DNA of 64,000 nucleotides from Rubrivivax gelatinosus (GCF_004340905.1 NZ_SLXD01000004.1:283531-347530), one strand, 5' to 3'. Shown: positions 1-8,529, numbered from the stretch's first letter. The notes: generated from the sequence alone by a model not told the origin. Made by a program: numbers and translations.

Positions 1-324
1 CTGGTCTCGGCCACCGTCTCGGGCTCGACGACGCCGCAGGAGCTGGGCCAGCTGCAGACCGCCGGCTTCGTCAACCCGGCCGGGCTGCGCGCCACCGGCG
101 AGAACCTGTTCACCGAGACCGCCGCCAGCGGCACGCCGACCGTCGGCAACCCCGGCAGCGACGGCCTGGGCAAGCTGCGCCAGGGCTCGCTGGAGGCCTC
201 CAACGTCCAGGTGGTCGAGGAGATGGTCGAGCTGATCGCCGCGCAGCGCAGCTACGAGATGAACACCAAGGTGCTGTCGGCGGCCGACAACATGCTGCAG
301 ACCCTGGCGCAGGCGGCACGATGA
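1..324 (+). CDS. flgG: Flagellar distal rod protein FlgG, C-terminal part
   Basis: The open frame enters from the left edge and ends with TGA at 322-324, so only the last 107 residues are present. They include the conserved C-terminal helix of axial rod/hook proteins, with the stretch VQVVEEMVELIAAQRSYEMN followed by K-VLSAADNMLQ. FlgG forms the distal rod of the flagellar basal body. The stop overlaps the flgH start (ATGA), so this is the upstream end of a tightly coupled flgGHIJKL operon. The N-terminus lies outside the window. Confidence 0.95.
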   Translation: MVSATVSGSTTPQELGQLQTAGFVNPAGLRATGENLFTETAASGTPTVGNPGSDGLGKLRQGSLEASNVQVVEEMVELIAAQRSYEMNTKVLSAADNMLQTLAQAAR

Positions 325-974
325 GGGCCGCCGCCGCCGTCGTGTTCGCCGCCGCGCTGGCCGGCTGCGCCGCGATCTCGCCGCCGCAGGCGCCGCTGGT
401 GCCGGCCGGCGACCCGATGCCCGCGCCGGTGCGCGCGCGCGGCCAGGCCGGCGGCCTGTTCGTCGCCGACGCCGCCTGGACGCTGCACAGCGACACGCGT
501 GCCTTCCGTGTCGGCGACGTGCTGACTGTCGCGCTGGACGAGACGACGCAGGCGAGCAAGAAGTCCGACACCCAGTTCGCCAAGGACAGCAGCGTGTCGC
601 TGTCGCCGCTGGTCATCGGCGGCAAGGCGCAGAAGACCGGCGTCGATCTCGACGCCCAGCGTTCGTTCCAGGGCGGCGCCACCAGCACCCAGCAGAACGC
701 GCTGTCGGGCTCGATCACCGTCGTCGTGCACGAGGTGCTGCCCAACGGCCTGCTGCGCGTGTCGGGCGAGAAGTCGCTGTACCTGAACCAGGGCGAGGAG
801 TTCGTGCGCCTGGCCGGCTACGTGCGCGCCGGCGACATCGACGCCGACAACCGCGTGTCCTCGCAGCGCGTGGCCAACGCGCGCATCGTCTATTCGGGCC
901 GCGGCACGCTGGCCGACGCCGGCAGCGCCGGCTGGCTGACGCGTTTCTTCAACAGCCCCTGGATGCCTTTCTGA
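321..974 (+). CDS. flgH: Flagellar L-ring protein FlgH
   Basis: This 217-residue lipoprotein forms the outer-membrane L-ring around the flagellar rod. It begins with a lipoprotein signal ending in LAGC (Cys18 as lipidated residue). The mature part shows FlgH features: LHSDTRAFRVGDVLTVALDE near residues 54-75, the VSGEKSLYLNQGEEFVRLAG block, and a C-terminus with GWLTRFFNSPWMPF. Length is normal. It overlaps flgG by 4 nt and is 2 nt from flgI, which fits co-transcription and assembly of the L and P rings together. Confidence 0.96.
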   Translation: MRAAAAVVFAAALAGCAAISPPQAPLVPAGDPMPAPVRARGQAGGLFVADAAWTLHSDTRAFRVGDVLTVALDETTQASKKSDTQFAKDSSVSLSPLVIGGKAQKTGVDLDAQRSFQGGATSTQQNALSGSITVVVHEVLPNGLLRVSGEKSLYLNQGEEFVRLAGYVRAGDIDADNRVSSQRVANARIVYSGRGTLADAGSAGWLTRFFNSPWMPF

Positions 975-976
975 CC

Positions 977-2113
977 ATGAAACAACGCCTTCTCGCCGCC
1001 GTGCTGCTGGCCGCCGCCACCGTCGCCGGCGCCGCGCCGCGTGCGCCCCAGGCCGCGCCGGCGCCGGTCACCCGCCCGCTGCAGGGCCTGGTGCATGTCG
1101 AGGGCGTGCGCGAGAACCAGCTCGTCGGCTACGGCCTCGTCGTCGGCCTCAACGGCTCGGGCGACAGCACCCAGGTCAAGGCCGCCGGGCAGTCGGTGAG
1201 CAACGTGCTCAAGCAGTTCGGCGTCAAGCTGCCCGAACGCACCGAGAGCAAGTCCAAGAACGTCGCCACGGTGATGGTCAGCGCGGTCTTCCCGCCGGGC
1301 TACCGCAAGGGCCAGCCGATCGACGTCACCGTGTCCTCGCTGGGCGACGCCAAGAGCCTGCGCGGCGGCACGCTGCTGCTGACGCCGCTGCGCGGCGCCG
1401 ACGGCGAGGTCTACGCACTGGCCCAGGGCAACCTGGTCGTCGGCGGCGTCAGTGCCGCCGGCGCCAGCGGCTCCAGCGTCACCATCAACACGCCGACCTC
1501 GGGCCGTGTGCCCAACGGCGCCACCGTCGAGCGCGAGATCGAGACCGACTTCGACGCCCGTCCCGAGGTCCGGCTGAGCCTGAAGCGGCCCAACTTCGAG
1601 ACCGCGACGCACATCGTCGAGGCCATCCGCCAGCGCTGGGGCCCGATCGCCACCACGCGCGACGGCACCAGCGTCGAGGTCGCGGCGCCGGCCGACCCGA
1701 CCGAACGCGTGGCCTTCGTCGCCGCGCTCGGCCGCCTGCCGGTCGAGGTGGGTGGCGACGCGCCCAAGGTCGTCTTCAACTCGCGCACCGGCACCGTCGT
1801 CATCGCCGAGGGCGTGCGCGTGCGGCCGGCGGCGGTGTCGCACGGCGCGCTGCGCGTGGTCATCTCCGAGATGCCGCAGGTCAGCCAGCCCGAGCCCTTC
1901 TCCCGCCGCGGCGACACCGCCGTCGTGCCGCGCAGCGACGTGCAGGTCGAACAGCAGGGCGCCGGGCGCATGTTCCGCTGGCCGCCGTCGACCAGCCTGC
2001 AGACCATCGTCGACGTCATCAACGCCACCGGCGCCACGCCCGACGACGTGATGGCCATCCTGCAGGCGCTGGACGAGGCCGGCGCCATCGACGGCGAGCT
2101 CGTCGTCATCTGA
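977..2113 (+). CDS. flgI: Flagellar P-ring protein FlgI
   Basis: This 378-residue periplasmic protein forms the P-ring in the peptidoglycan layer. A cleavable Sec signal peptide covers about residues 1-20 (MKQRLLAAVLLAAATVAGAA). Family blocks follow in order: LVHVEGVRENQLVGYGLVVG, the GSGDST stretch, TMV-like ATVMVSAVFPPG, and the C-terminal ATPDDVMAILQALDEAGAIDGELVVI. It lies between flgH and flgJ with almost no spacing. Size and all blocks are intact. Confidence 0.96.
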   Translation: MKQRLLAAVLLAAATVAGAAPRAPQAAPAPVTRPLQGLVHVEGVRENQLVGYGLVVGLNGSGDSTQVKAAGQSVSNVLKQFGVKLPERTESKSKNVATVMVSAVFPPGYRKGQPIDVTVSSLGDAKSLRGGTLLLTPLRGADGEVYALAQGNLVVGGVSAAGASGSSVTINTPTSGRVPNGATVEREIETDFDARPEVRLSLKRPNFETATHIVEAIRQRWGPIATTRDGTSVEVAAPADPTERVAFVAALGRLPVEVGGDAPKVVFNSRTGTVVIAEGVRVRPAAVSHGALRVVISEMPQVSQPEPFSRRGDTAVVPRSDVQVEQQGAGRMFRWPPSTSLQTIVDVINATGATPDDVMAILQALDEAGAIDGELVVI

Positions 2114-2124
2114 AGGGGACGCGT

Positions 2125-2535
2125 TTGACACCGATCGCCGCACCGAACACCGTCGCCGCGTCGCGCGACGCCAGCTCCAGCGAGCCCGCGCCCGCGCCGG
2201 CCCTGGACGAGGCCACGCGTGCACGCGCCGAGAAGGCCGCCGTGCAGTTCGAGGGCTACATGATCGCGGAGATGCTCAAGCAGGCGCGCAGCGGCCTGCG
2301 CGAGCTCTCCGACGACGAGGGCCGCAGCCGCACGCACGACGAGATGCAGGACGTCGCCGACCGCGCGGTGGCCGACGCGCTGGCCGCCAGCCGCGCCTTC
2401 GGCATCGCCGACGCGGTGCTGCGCCAGGTGCTGCCGCCCGCAGCGCCCGCGGCGCTTAAGCCGGCGGCCGCCGCCGTCGCCCAGGGTGCAGGAGAGGGCG
2501 CGCCGTCGCGCGGCCCGCAACGAGACATCCGATGA
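2125..2535 (+). CDS. flgJ: Short FlgJ: rod-binding domain only
   Basis: The 136-residue product matches the N-terminal rod-capping domain of FlgJ: KAAVQFEGYMIAEMLKQARS, then the downstream helix with DVADRAVADALAASRAFGIAD. The C-terminal glucosaminidase (muramidase) domain of the ~300-residue enterobacterial FlgJ is missing, and no separate muramidase gene lies next to it in the window. The likely start is TTG at 2125, with GAAGGGGA a few bases upstream as ribosome binding site. The end overlaps flgK (ATGA). Single-domain FlgJ is known in other bacteria, where a separate lytic enzyme opens the wall. Confidence 0.88.
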   Translation: MTPIAAPNTVAASRDASSSEPAPAPALDEATRARAEKAAVQFEGYMIAEMLKQARSGLRELSDDEGRSRTHDEMQDVADRAVADALAASRAFGIADAVLRQVLPPAAPAALKPAAAAVAQGAGEGAPSRGPQRDIR

Positions 2536-3896
2536 GCATCATCAGCATCGCGCTCACCGGCGCCCAGGCGGCGCAGGTCGCGCTGTCCACCGTCAGCCAG
2601 AACGTCGCCAACGCCGCGACCGACGGCTACACGCGCCAGAGCACGCTGCTCGCCTCGCTGGGCTCGTCGCGCAGCGGCGTGTCCGCCGGGGAGGGCGTCA
2701 AGGTCAGCTCGCTGCAGCGCTTCAGCGACGGCTACAAGAACCTGCAGCTGTGGCAGGCGGCGTCCGAACTGGGCCGGCGCGAGTCGGCCCAGCCCTATCT
2801 GACGCAGCTCGAACGCATCGTCGGCGACGACGACAGCGGCATCGGCGCCGGCCTGGACGAGCTGTTCGCCGCCTTCAACGCCGCCAGCGTCGAGCCGACC
2901 TCGACGCCGCTGCGCCAGCAGGTCATCAGCGCCGCCGACGCGCTGTCGCAGCGCTTCGTCAGCCTGCAGCAGTCGCTGGCCAACCAGCGCTCGGCGATCA
3001 TGCAGCAGCGCGACGCCCTGGCCACCGAGGCCACGACGCTGGCCACCGCGGTGGCCGACCTGAACCGCCAGATCACCGCCGCCCAGGCCACCGGCGGCAG
3101 TGCCTCGACGCTGCTCGACGAGCGCGACCGCAAGATCGACGCGCTGGCCTCGATCGCCTCGATCCAGGTCGTCGAGCAGAACGACGGTTCGCTCAACGTC
3201 ACGCTGCGCAACGGCATGCCGCTGGTCGTCGGCACGCGCGCCGCGACGCTGACCATGAACCCCGGCACGACGCCGACGCTGCAGGTCGACTTCGCCAGCC
3301 AGTCCTACAGCGTCGCCAGCGGCGTGCTCGGCGGCGAGCTCGGCGGCCTGGGCAGCTACCTGGAGGAGGTGCTCGAGCCGATGAGCGCCAGCGTCGCCGA
3401 ACTCGCCTCCAGCGTCGCGACCTCGGTCAACGGCCTGCTGGCCGGCGGCTACGACCTCGACGGCAACGCCGGCGCGCCGCTGTTCGTCTTCGACAGCGCG
3501 ACCAACCGGCTGTCGGTCAACGGCGCGCTGAGCGCGCGCCAGCTCGCCTTCTCGTCGGACGCGGCCAAGCCCGGCAACAGCGACGTGCTGCAGCAGCTGA
3601 TCGCGCTGCCCACGCAGAGCGTCACGCTGCCGCTGCTGGGTTCGGTGCAGCTCAGCGACGCCTGGTCGCAGCTGGTCGGCGACCTGGGCAGCCGCAGCGC
3701 GCAGAACCAGGCGGCGCTGAAGACCGCCGAGACCGTGCGCGACCAGGCCGAGCAGAACTGGAAGTCCACCGCCGGCGTCAACCAGGACGAGGAGGCCGCC
3801 AGCCTCATCCAGTTCCAGCAGATGTACCAGGCCAACATGAAGGTCATCGCGGTGGCCAACGAGCTGTTCGACAGCACCCTGCAGATGTTCGGCTGA
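2532..3896 (+). CDS. flgK: Flagellar hook-associated protein 1, FlgK
   Basis: The 454-residue protein joins hook and filament (HAP1). The N-terminus has the axial-protein motif IALTGAQAAQVALSTVSQNVAN followed by GYTRQS. The C-terminus has the matching helix with GVNQDEEAASLIQFQQMYQAN and ends LFDSTLQMFG. It is shorter than the ~547-residue E. coli protein, the loss falling in the surface-exposed middle, which varies widely in this family. It is translationally coupled to flgJ and followed by flgL after 17 nt. Confidence 0.93.
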   Translation: MSIISIALTGAQAAQVALSTVSQNVANAATDGYTRQSTLLASLGSSRSGVSAGEGVKVSSLQRFSDGYKNLQLWQAASELGRRESAQPYLTQLERIVGDDDSGIGAGLDELFAAFNAASVEPTSTPLRQQVISAADALSQRFVSLQQSLANQRSAIMQQRDALATEATTLATAVADLNRQITAAQATGGSASTLLDERDRKIDALASIASIQVVEQNDGSLNVTLRNGMPLVVGTRAATLTMNPGTTPTLQVDFASQSYSVASGVLGGELGGLGSYLEEVLEPMSASVAELASSVATSVNGLLAGGYDLDGNAGAPLFVFDSATNRLSVNGALSARQLAFSSDAAKPGNSDVLQQLIALPTQSVTLPLLGSVQLSDAWSQLVGDLGSRSAQNQAALKTAETVRDQAEQNWKSTAGVNQDEEAASLIQFQQMYQANMKVIAVANELFDSTLQMFG

Positions 3897-3913
3897 GCAC
3901 ACGAGGAACGACG

Positions 3914-4822
3914 ATGCGCATCTCCAGCACCCAGTACCACGGCACGATGACGCGTGCGCTGCAGCACGCCAACTCGCAGGTCGGCGACCTGCTGTCGCGC
4001 ATCGCCAGCGGCAATCGCCTGGCCGTGCCCTCCGACGACCCGGTGGCCGCGGTGCGGCTGTCGCGCCTGTCGCGCGAGCAGGCGGCGATCGAGCAGTACA
4101 GCGACAACATCGGCGCGCTGCGCTCGCGGCTGCAGCAGAACGAGGCCCTGCTCGACTCGATGAGCGAGGACCTGCTGAACGCGCGCGACCTGCTGGTCTG
4201 GGCGGCCGACGGCACCAACACGCCCGACGACGTCGAGTCGATGGCCAGCTCGCTGGCCTCGCTGCGCGACAGCCTGCTCTACAGCGCCAACAGCCGCGAC
4301 CAGGAAGGGCGCTATCTGTTCTCGGGCACGCTGAGCAGCACCGCGCCGGTGGCCTACGACGCCAGCCAGCCCGCCGGCAGCCGCTACAGCTGGGCCGGCA
4401 ATGACGAGACGCAGTGGGTCGTCGTCGGCAACGGCGTGCGCCAGCCGGCCAACGTCTCGCTGACGACGATGGCCACCCTGCTCAACCAGCTGGACCTGGC
4501 GGCGGAGACGGCCGCCGGCGCGCCCACGGTCAGCGACCCGGCGGTGCGTGCGGTGTTCGCCGACGCGCTGGACGCCGTCGACGTCGAGCTGGCCGACGTC
4601 GGCCAGCTGATCGCGCGCCAGGGCGGCGTGCAGAACCTGCTGACGACGCTGGAAGGCAACCACGACAGCGTCAGCCTGGCCAACGACGAGGCCGCGCTGA
4701 CCTACGGCGCGCTGGACTACAGCGACGCCGCGGTGCGCCTGGAGTCGTACAAGACCGCGCTGGAGGCGACGCAGAAGTCCTATGCCAAGGTGGCGGGGCT
4801 GTCGCTGTTCGACGTGATCTGA
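3914..4822 (+). CDS. flgL: Flagellar hook-associated protein 3, FlgL
   Basis: The 302-residue product shows the flagellin-like N-terminus of HAP3: MRISSTQYHGTMTRALQHA, then the block with RIASGNRLAVPSDDPVAAVR. The C-terminal helix carries ALDYSDAAVRLESYKTALEATQKSY. The ATG at 3914 follows AGGAACGACG. FlgL seats between FlgK and the filament cap and filament. Gene order flgK-flgL is standard. Confidence 0.94.
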   Translation: MRISSTQYHGTMTRALQHANSQVGDLLSRIASGNRLAVPSDDPVAAVRLSRLSREQAAIEQYSDNIGALRSRLQQNEALLDSMSEDLLNARDLLVWAADGTNTPDDVESMASSLASLRDSLLYSANSRDQEGRYLFSGTLSSTAPVAYDASQPAGSRYSWAGNDETQWVVVGNGVRQPANVSLTTMATLLNQLDLAAETAAGAPTVSDPAVRAVFADALDAVDVELADVGQLIARQGGVQNLLTTLEGNHDSVSLANDEAALTYGALDYSDAAVRLESYKTALEATQKSYAKVAGLSLFDVI

Positions 4823-4841
4823 CGGCCGGGACAGCGCGCCC

Positions 4842-5897
4842 GTGCAGGTCGGCAACCCCATTCCCGGCGTCCAGGCCACGCGCGGCGCCCGCCGCGACGA
4901 GGCTTCGGGCAGCGCGGCGGCGCCCGGCGCGGCCGCGTCCGCCGCCGAGCAGGCCAGGCGCACCGAGGCATCGTCGGCCAGCGAGCGCCAGGCGGCCCCG
5001 CTGCGCGCCGCCCGCCAGCGCGAACAGGGCCTGTCCAACACCACCGTGGCGGGCGCCCAGCGCACGCTGAACTACCTCGACGAGCTGCAGCAGCGCCTGA
5101 AGTCGCTGCAGGAGCGGCTCGCGCGTCGTGTCGCCGACGGCCAGTCCCAGGCCGGCGCGGCCGGCGGCGACGACGAGGGCCTGCTGGAATCGCTGCGCGC
5201 CTCGCTCGAGACCTGGCAGGCGCGGCGCGAGGCGACCTCGGGTTATCTCGACGACACGCTGCGTTTCGACGCCGATGGCCAGTCGCGCGTGCGTTTTCGC
5301 ATGCGCGGCATGAGCAGCGCCTCGCTCGACGGCGGGCGTACCGAGACGCTGTCGTTCCAGGCCCGTGGCTCGCGCCGCACGATGAGCGTCGTGCTGCCCG
5401 AAGGCGGTGGCGCCGAGGCGGCCGTGCGCCAGCTCGACCGCACGCTGGCGCCGGCCGGCGTGCGTGCTTCGCTGGACGCGGCCGGCGAGCCGGTCTTCAG
5501 CGTCGCCGAGAACCGCTGGGCCGGCCTGCAGAGTTCGCTGAGCGTGGCCGGCGGCGGCATCCGCTTCCCCGCGGGCCAGGCGCAGCCGGTGCGGCTGCAG
5601 CGCCAGGAGGCGCTGGACCCGGCGCAATGGGGTGTCGGCGAGGCCGACCAGGCACGGCGCACGCTGCGCGAGGTGAGCCAGGCGCTCGAACGCGTGCAGC
5701 GTGTGGCCGAGTCGCTGCGCCGGCTGCTGGCCAGCGAAGCCTCGGCCGGTGCTCAGGACGCCGACTGGGCGGCAGGCTTCGTGGGTGACCTCAGCCTCAC
5801 GCTCAACAGCGCGAGCTACGAGACCTATGTCGCCATCGCCCCGGCGCTGGGCGGCATCAGCCGCAGCCGGGTCGTCGAACTGTTGAGTCTGGGTTGA
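4842..5897 (+). CDS. Unknown flagellum-linked protein, possible flagellin_IN-like region
   Basis: I do not recognise this 351-residue protein as a named family. It starts at GTG 4842, 19 nt after flgL and on the same strand, so it is probably the last gene of the flagellar operon. No signal peptide is seen. Residues 1-65 are Ala/Arg-rich and low-complexity. Residues about 65-125 look helical or coiled-coil (LNYLDELQQRLKSLQERLARR). The middle (residues 135-250) is beta-rich, with APAGVRASLDAAGEPVFSV, which recalls the flagellin_IN repeats of filament and hook-cap proteins. The C-terminus is again helical. A hook- or filament-associated role is inferred from position and this weak resemblance only. 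Confidence 0.6.
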   Translation: MQVGNPIPGVQATRGARRDEASGSAAAPGAAASAAEQARRTEASSASERQAAPLRAARQREQGLSNTTVAGAQRTLNYLDELQQRLKSLQERLARRVADGQSQAGAAGGDDEGLLESLRASLETWQARREATSGYLDDTLRFDADGQSRVRFRMRGMSSASLDGGRTETLSFQARGSRRTMSVVLPEGGGAEAAVRQLDRTLAPAGVRASLDAAGEPVFSVAENRWAGLQSSLSVAGGGIRFPAGQAQPVRLQRQEALDPAQWGVGEADQARRTLREVSQALERVQRVAESLRRLLASEASAGAQDADWAAGFVGDLSLTLNSASYETYVAIAPALGGISRSRVVELLSLG

Positions 5898-5914
5898 TCG
5901 GCGAGGTTTTTAAT

Positions 5915-5936
5915 ACTCTGTGGTTATAAGCAGAGT
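5915..5936. promoter_or_regulatory. Palindrome upstream of the metY-like gene
   Basis: Perfect 6-bp arms ACTCTG and CAGAGT flank a 10-nt AT-rich centre (TGGTTATAAG). It sits in the 133-nt gap between the flagellar operon and the sulfhydrylase gene, in a locally AT-rich patch. No T-run follows, so an operator is more likely than a terminator. The binding protein is not identified. Confidence 0.35.
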
Positions 5937-6030
5937 CTGATTGATTCGTTGTGCGTCTGCGCGGCTTGGGCGAGCATCACGCTCCCGAAGAAGCCGGACA
6001 CCGGCTCCACGAGCTGAGGACGACACGACG

Positions 6031-7341
6031 ATGAGCGAACAGAACCCGCGCGCCCACTGGCGCTTCGAGACCCTGTCGGTGCACGGCGGCTACAGCCCCG
6101 ACCCGACGACCAAGGCGGTCGCGGTGCCGATCTACCAGACGGTGGCCTACGCCTTCGACAGCGCGCAGCACGGTGCCGACCTGTTCGACCTGAAGGTGCC
6201 GGGCAACATCTACACCCGCATCATGAATCCGACGACCGACGTGCTCGAGCAGCGCGTCGCGGCGCTCGAAGGCGGCATCGCCGCGCTCGCGCTGGCGTCG
6301 GGGCAGGCGGCGGTCACCTACGCGATCCAGACCATCACCGAGGCCGGCGACAACATCGTCGCCTCGAGCGCGCTCTACGGCGGCACCTACAACCTGCTGG
6401 CGCACACGCTGCCGCAGTTCGGCGTCACGACCCGTTTTGCCGACGCCAGCGACCCGGCCAGCTTCGAACCGCTGATCGACGCCAGGACCAAGGCGATCTT
6501 CGTCGAGTCGATCGGCAACCCGGCCGGCAACGTCACCGACGTCGCCGCGATCGCCGCGATCGCGCACCGCCACGGCGTGCCGCTGATCGTCGACAACACG
6601 GTGCCCAGCCCCTATCTGTTCCGCCCGATCGAACACGGCGCGGACATCGTCGTGCAGTCGCTCACCAAGTACCTGGGCGGCCACGGCACCAGCCTGGGCG
6701 GCGCGATCATCGACTCGGGCAAGTTCCCCTGGGCCGAGCACAAGGAACGGTTCCCGCGCCTGAACACGCCCGACGTCAGCTACCACGGCGTCGTCTACAC
6801 CGAGGCGCTGGGCGCGGCGGCCTACATCGGCCGCGCGCGCGTCGTGCCGCTGCGCAACACCGGCGCCGCGATCTCGCCGTTCAACGCCTTCCAGATCCTC
6901 ACCGGCATCGAGACGCTGGCGCTGCGCATGGAGCGCATCAGCGACAACGCGCTGGCGGTGGCCCGGCACCTGAAGCAGCACCCCAAGGTGGCCTGGGTCA
7001 ACTACGCCGGCCTCGAAGGCCACCCCAGCCACGCGCTGATCCGCAAGCACTACGGCGGCCGCGCTTCTGGCCTGCTGACCTTCGGCCTGAAGGGCGAGCC
7101 CGGCCAGGGGCGCGAGAACGGCGCCCGTTTCCTCGATGCGCTGCAGCTGTTCACGCGCCTCGTCAACATCGGCGACGTGCGCTCGCTGGCCACGCACCCG
7201 GCGTCGACGACGCACCGCCAGCTCGCGCCCGAGGAACTGGCCAAGGCCGGCGTCACCGAGGACACGGTGCGGCTGTCGGTCGGCATCGAACACATCGCCG
7301 ACCTGCTGGCCGATCTGGACCAGGCGCTGGCCGCGGTCTGA
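6031..7341 (+). CDS. metY: O-acetylhomoserine aminocarboxypropyltransferase (sulfhydrylase) family
   Basis: The 436-residue PLP enzyme belongs to the Cys/Met-metabolism fold-type I family. It joins O-acetylhomoserine with sulfide to give homocysteine, or acts on a close substrate. Visible family marks are FETLSVHGGYSPDPTTKAV at the N-terminus, ALASGQAAVTYAI, IVDNTVPSPYLFRPIEHGAD, the PLP-lysine motif SLTKYLGGHG, and the C-terminal HPASTTHRQL. The length of about 430 fits MetY better than MetB/MetC (about 390). ATG at 6031 is chosen over upstream in-frame starts because the family N-terminus begins just after it. A monocistronic unit is likely. Confidence 0.9.
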   Translation: MSEQNPRAHWRFETLSVHGGYSPDPTTKAVAVPIYQTVAYAFDSAQHGADLFDLKVPGNIYTRIMNPTTDVLEQRVAALEGGIAALALASGQAAVTYAIQTITEAGDNIVASSALYGGTYNLLAHTLPQFGVTTRFADASDPASFEPLIDARTKAIFVESIGNPAGNVTDVAAIAAIAHRHGVPLIVDNTVPSPYLFRPIEHGADIVVQSLTKYLGGHGTSLGGAIIDSGKFPWAEHKERFPRLNTPDVSYHGVVYTEALGAAAYIGRARVVPLRNTGAAISPFNAFQILTGIETLALRMERISDNALAVARHLKQHPKVAWVNYAGLEGHPSHALIRKHYGGRASGLLTFGLKGEPGQGRENGARFLDALQLFTRLVNIGDVRSLATHPASTTHRQLAPEELAKAGVTEDTVRLSVGIEHIADLLADLDQALAAV

Positions 7342-7365
7342 GCGACGGGTGCCCGGGTCTTCACT

Positions 7366-7514
7366 CCCTCTCCCGCTTGCGGGAGAGGGTAGGGGTGAGG
7401 GCTTGCCGCGAACCACCACCTTCACCCCAGCCCTCTCCCGCACGTGGGAGAGGGGGCCAACGAGACAAACCGGGTTCCCGGGTCTTCACTCTCTCTCCCG
7501 CTCGCGGGAGAGAG
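7366..7514. repeat. Cluster of three REP-like palindromes
   Basis: Three imperfect copies of a short hairpin lie at 7366-7389, 7431-7454 and 7491-7514. Each has arms of the CCCTCTCCC...GGGAGAGGG type. Copies 1 and 3 share the preceding GGGTCTTCACT context. Copy 2 is flanked by TTCACCCCAG, the reverse complement of the sequence after copy 1. Copies 2 and 3 are followed by GCCAACGAG-CAAAC. The head-to-tail/inverted arrangement is that of REP/BIME elements. The last copy ends 16 nt before the next start codon, so it could also affect mRNA ends or translation. Confidence 0.85.
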
Positions 7515-7530
7515 AGCCAACGAGGCAAAC

Positions 7531-8508
7531 ATGACCCAGCGTCGCCAGATCCTCCAGTGGGCCGCCGCCGCCGCGCTGCCCGCGTTCGGCAGCACCCAGG
7601 CCCAGAACAGCGCCTTCCCGGCCAAGCCGGTGCGTTTTCTCGTCGGCAATACCGCCGGCAGCGGTGCCGACGTCGCCATCCGCATCGTCGCGCGCCAGCT
7701 GCAGGACGACTGGCGCCAGCCGGTGACGGTCGAGAACCGCACCGGCGCCGGCGGCCTGGTCGCCGCCGAAGCCACGGCGCGCTCGGACGCCGACGGCCAC
7801 ACGCTGTCGCTGTCGCAGGAAGGCGCGATCACGATCGCCCCGGCGCTGCAGGGCAAGCTCTCTTTCGACCCGCTGAAGGAGCTGGCGCCGGTGGTGCACC
7901 TGGCCGACAGCGACTACGTGCTCGTCGTCAACGCCGCCACCGGCTGGCGCACGATAGCCGAGATGGTCGCCGCAGCGAAGAAACGCCCCGGCGCCTACAG
8001 CTACGCCTCGGCCGGCGTCGGCTCGCTGCACCACCTGGCCTTCGAGCTGCTGAAGATCGAACGCGACTTCTTCTTCGTGCACATCCCCTACCGCGGCGGC
8101 TCGCAGGCGGTGGCCGATGTCGCCTCGGGCCAGGCGCAGGCGATGTGGGTCTCGGTGACCGCGGCGCTGCCGCACATCCAGTCGGGCCGGCTGCACGCGC
8201 TGGCGATCGGCGGCGCGCAGCGCAGCCCGCTGCTGCCGGCGGTGCCCACCGCCCAGGAGTCGATCCCGGGCTTCCGCGTCACGAGCTGGTTCGCGCTGTT
8301 CGCGCCGGTGCGCACGCCGGCGCCGGTGGTCGAGCGCATCGCCCGCGACGCCAGCGCCACGCTGCGCCAGCCGGCGGTGCTGGAAGCGCTGCGCAAGCAG
8401 GGCATCACGCCGGTCGGCGGCACGCCGGCCCAGCTGGCGCAACTGGTGCGGCGCGACTACGAGCGTTACGCCCGGCTGTCCGACCGCGTGAAGCTGGCCA
8501 GCGACTGA
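7531..8508 (+). CDS. Bug/TctC-family tripartite tricarboxylate transporter binding protein
   Basis: The 325-residue periplasmic binding protein has a Tat/Sec-like signal (MTQRRQILQWAAAAALPAFG, cleavage near STQAQ). The family blocks are PAKPVRFLVGNTAGSGADVAIR, the PVTVENRTGAGG strand and VHIPYRGGSQAVADVASGQ. These proteins bind small carboxylates or aromatic acids. No TctA or TctB membrane partner is near, so it is one of the orphan Bug proteins abundant in Burkholderiales. An open frame continues upstream through the REP cluster, but ATG at 7531 is the sensible start. A GC hairpin follows the stop. Confidence 0.9.
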   Translation: MTQRRQILQWAAAAALPAFGSTQAQNSAFPAKPVRFLVGNTAGSGADVAIRIVARQLQDDWRQPVTVENRTGAGGLVAAEATARSDADGHTLSLSQEGAITIAPALQGKLSFDPLKELAPVVHLADSDYVLVVNAATGWRTIAEMVAAAKKRPGAYSYASAGVGSLHHLAFELLKIERDFFFVHIPYRGGSQAVADVASGQAQAMWVSVTAALPHIQSGRLHALAIGGAQRSPLLPAVPTAQESIPGFRVTSWFALFAPVRTPAPVVERIARDASATLRQPAVLEALRKQGITPVGGTPAQLAQLVRRDYERYARLSDRVKLASD

Positions 8509-8509
8509 A

Positions 8510-8529
8510 GCCGGCCCGCTGCGGCCGGC
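8510..8529 (+). terminator. Hairpin after the Bug gene
   Basis: A perfect 7-bp GC stem (GCCGGCC/GGCCGGC) with a 6-nt loop starts 2 nt after the TGA at 8506-8508. There is no T-run, so it is a terminator-like or mRNA-stabilising hairpin. The rest of 8530-8790 shows no supported gene. Confidence 0.4.

Noticed and set aside
890..2224. Long minus-strand frame opposite flgI
   Set aside because: Low-complexity Arg/Ala/Gly-rich translation, a shadow of flgH/flgI caused by high GC3.
5941..6030. Upstream extension of the metY frame
   Set aside because: Precedes the conserved N-terminus; Arg/Ser-rich and looks non-coding.
7366..7514. Possible CRISPR array
   Set aside because: The units are palindromes of unequal spacing with shared flanks and no unique spacers; REP-like fits better.
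7444..7530. Upstream extension of the Bug gene through the REP cluster
   Set aside because: Encoded by palindromic repeats, not a signal peptide; ATG at 7531 fits the family.
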